Positions 6,596 through 7,334 of a stretch of 7,334 nucleotides of DNA are shown piece by piece. The stretch covers positions 1 to 7,334 of the forward strand of contig CAJXLZ010000050.1 in the NCBI GenBank assembly GCA_913056505.1. The letters run 5' to 3'. Each line of letters begins with the position of its first letter. Within the stretch, counting starts at the first letter, position 1. Origin of the DNA: an uncultured Desulfurellaceae bacterium. Lineage in GTDB: Bacteria > Campylobacterota_A > Desulfurellia > Desulfurellales > Hippeaceae. A program made the position numbers and the translations under genes. Under the pieces are notes generated by a model, which made no database searches, had not been told where the DNA came from, and was given only the letters and a program-made list of their open reading frames with translations.

Positions 6596-6602
6596 ACCTC
6601 CA
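6596..6602 (-). promoter_or_regulatory. Ribosome binding site for rpmB
   Basis: TGGAGGT on the minus strand. Spacing from GGAGG is 6 nt to the ATG at 6590 but only 3 nt to the ATG at 6593, so it favours the second ATG as the true start. Confidence 0.85.
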
Positions 6603-6619
6603 TCTTAAAAAGCAAGGGA

Positions 6620-6648
6620 TTTATAACATATAAGAAATCTCAATTCAA
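6620..6648 (-). promoter_or_regulatory. Sigma-70 type promoter of rpmB
   Basis: Reading the minus strand, TTGAAT (-35, 6648-6643) is followed by exactly 17 nt and TATAAA (-10, 6625-6620). A TG one base before the -10 makes it an extended -10 promoter. Transcription would start near 6612-6614, giving a leader of about 20 nt that contains the ribosome binding site. Confidence 0.75.
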
Positions 6649-6650
6649 GA

Positions 6651-6720
6651 TAAAATTTAGCTTGCTGGAAAAACTTCAAACACACAGTTAGACAAAATTA
6701 AGGATAGAGAGATTAAAAAT
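6651..6720. other. Intergenic stretch with no recognised feature
   Basis: AT-rich DNA between the rpmB promoter and the palindromic structure at 6721. I see no ORF, RNA gene or clear repeat in it. On the minus strand the stretch just after the palindrome (ATTATTTTTAATC, 6720-6708 and flanks) is T-rich. Confidence 0.6.
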
Positions 6721-6770
6721 AATGAGTGAAGATAGCACTAGTCCGCTATGGCCTGATTAGGCCGCTCATT
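6721..6770. repeat. 50-nt branched palindromic structure (three perfect stems)
   Basis: Three nested perfect inverted repeats fold together as a three-way junction. The outer stem is AATGAG (6721-6726) with CTCATT (6765-6770). Hairpin 1 is ATAGC (6732-6736) with GCTAT (6745-6749) and an 8-nt loop ACTAGTCC. Hairpin 2, directly adjacent, is GGCCT (6750-6754) with AGGCC (6759-6763) and a GATT loop. The minus-strand transcript would be followed by ATTATTTTTAAT, so it could end transcription coming from the decayed genes to the right, shielding rpmB. It begins exactly where similarity to the transposase ends. Palindromes are the known substrates of REP-associated transposases, so it may be a mobile-element end. 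No function is shown. Confidence 0.6.
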
Positions 6771-6891
6771 TATCTTATCCATAAATACCTTTTTATCTTT
6801 ATCTGAATAAAAGATGTTTTCCTTATCTTATGCCTCGTGCGGTTATATGATAAAACGCATTTTCAAAAGATAGTCTAAGAGCTCTTGCCAT
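6738..6891 (-). pseudogene. Remnant of REP-associated / IS200-like tyrosine transposase (N-terminal fragment, frameshifted)
   Basis: From ATG at 6891 the minus strand reads MARALRLSFENAFYHITARG then IR and a TAA stop (6825-6823). Removing one base (the T opposite position 6825) restores the frame, which continues KENIFYSDKDKKVFMDKINE to 6765. This joined reading matches the N-terminus of COG1943 / Y1 transposases (PF01797 superfamily), which start like 'MAR.LRI.F..A.YHI..RG..RE.IF....D...F'. The second His of the HUH motif and the catalytic Tyr would lie further on and are absent: after about 42 codons the sequence enters the palindromic structure and stops at TAG (6740-6738). A full protein would be roughly 150-300 aa. 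No good ribosome binding site precedes the ATG. It is non-functional. The identification comes from remembered family patterns and I consider it strong. Confidence 0.8.
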
Positions 6892-6948
6892 AATGGAGTA
6901 GGCATATTGCGAAACTGAATAAATGTCAAATGTTAAGACACGACCCCT

Positions 6949-7334
6949 TTAATTCGCACTTTCTGGTAACTCCTTCTCAGCAATAAGTTTGCCCAAAAGT
7001 TCAATCAATTTAACTATAACCAGTGTCTTACCAGAACCCGTTGCCATCCAAAAACTCATCCGATTGATAAAATATGCAAATGAAATCTTATTGTTTTTCG
7101 CTGGATAATCTTTATCATATTTTAAAAGATATTTTGCCGTTTTCTCTTCTTTTTTCTTCTTTAAATCGTAATCAAACTTATCGCCAATTTCGTTTTTATA
7201 ATATCTCCGAAAAAACCGTTTCTTTTTCTCTTGTTCGTTTTTGCAAATAGGCAAATCTTCCGTTTTTTCGTTGTAATCCGCCAAAGCGATTAAAGCATTT
7301 TTGAGCGCATTTCGTTGAAAATCAAAAACCGTTT
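6949..7334 (-). pseudogene. DEAD/DEAH (type III restriction Res-like) helicase, truncated after Walker A (5' end outside window)
   Basis: The frame is open from the window edge (7334) to TAA at 6951-6949, showing 127 residues of a longer protein. The visible start is TVFDFQRNALKNALIAL, then a long Lys/Glu-rich stretch, FINRMSFWMATGSGKTLVIV and KLIELLGKL. ATGSGKT (7044-7024) is a Walker A / helicase motif I, and FWMATGSGKT is the form I associate with type III restriction Res-subunit-like SF2 helicases of about 900-1100 aa. Those need motif II (DEAH/DEAD), motif III and a second RecA domain, all absent: the frame stops 20 residues after Lys-Thr of Walker A. It is therefore a 3'-truncated gene, probably broken by the adjacent transposase element. 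Four of its five visible arginine codons are CGA or CGG, unlike the AGA/AGG-rich genes to the left, fitting foreign origin. The TTG at 7284 is internal, not the start. Confidence 0.8.

Larger units (their letters stand above)
6721..6957 (-). mobile_element. Decayed transposase-bearing insertion interrupting a helicase gene
   Basis: The proposed insertion runs from the loss of helicase coding sequence (about 6949-6957) through a leader and the transposase remnant to the palindromic structure. The leader reads, on the minus strand, AAAGGGGTCGTGTCTTAACA then TTTGACATTTATTCAG. From memory, sequences of the form 'AAGGGGTC.GGTCTT....TTTGACATTTA' are common just upstream of this transposase family in other genomes. 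Both boundaries are inferred: no target duplication is visible because the left part of the helicase gene is missing here. Confidence 0.55.

Noticed and set aside
6688..6694. GTTAGAC matches the integron attC core GTTRRRY
   Set aside because: No partner RYYYAAC core at a suitable distance and no imperfect hairpin between such cores; a 7-mer match is expected by chance.
6731..6770. Resemblance of CTAGTCCGCTAT to the Cas9 tracrRNA stretch CTAGTCCGTTATC
   Set aside because: The match is short and there is no CRISPR repeat, anti-repeat or cas gene in the window. The pairing is better explained as part of the three-stem palindrome.

Overview
The window reads as AT-rich chromosomal DNA from a Gram-negative, probably flagellated and anaerobic bacterium. 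An LpxH-like enzyme points to lipid A, a FliA-type sigma factor points to flagella, and a DUF2148 cysteine-rich protein is typical of anaerobes. The style (dense overlapping genes, AGA-rich arginine codons, four-cysteine L28) would suit a sulfur-metabolising anaerobe such as Desulfurella/Hippea or a relative. That placement is a guess from memory, not a result.

Positions 1-6396 (+ strand) form one tightly packed, probably co-transcribed run: the 3' end of cysS, an RpoD-like alternative sigma factor, a DUF2062 membrane protein, a rhomboid protease, an LpxH-like phosphoesterase, NAD-dependent DNA ligase (ligA), a small two-helix membrane protein, fliA and a DUF2148 protein. Neighbouring genes overlap by 4-20 nt or are separated by 2-39 nt, and several starts are GTG or TTG, so translational coupling is likely. 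The genes mix functions: translation, transcription control, envelope, replication/repair, motility and redox. Two different sigma-70-family factors lie about 4 kb apart in this run.

Positions 6399-6650 (- strand) hold rpmB, convergent with the run above and only 2 nt from it, with its own good promoter and a strong ribosome binding site.

Positions 6651-7334 are accessory DNA with signs of decay. From the right edge a DEAD/DEAH (type III restriction-like) helicase gene enters on the - strand. It is cut off by a stop 20 codons after its Walker A motif. The stop falls where a conserved-looking leader of a REP-associated/IS200-like tyrosine transposase begins. That transposase survives only as about 42 N-terminal codons carrying a one-base frameshift, and it ends in a 50-nt branched palindromic structure (6721-6770). 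The decayed transposase and the interrupted helicase are the most unusual part of the window. I see no complete undescribed system; any defence-type locus would lie mostly beyond position 7334.
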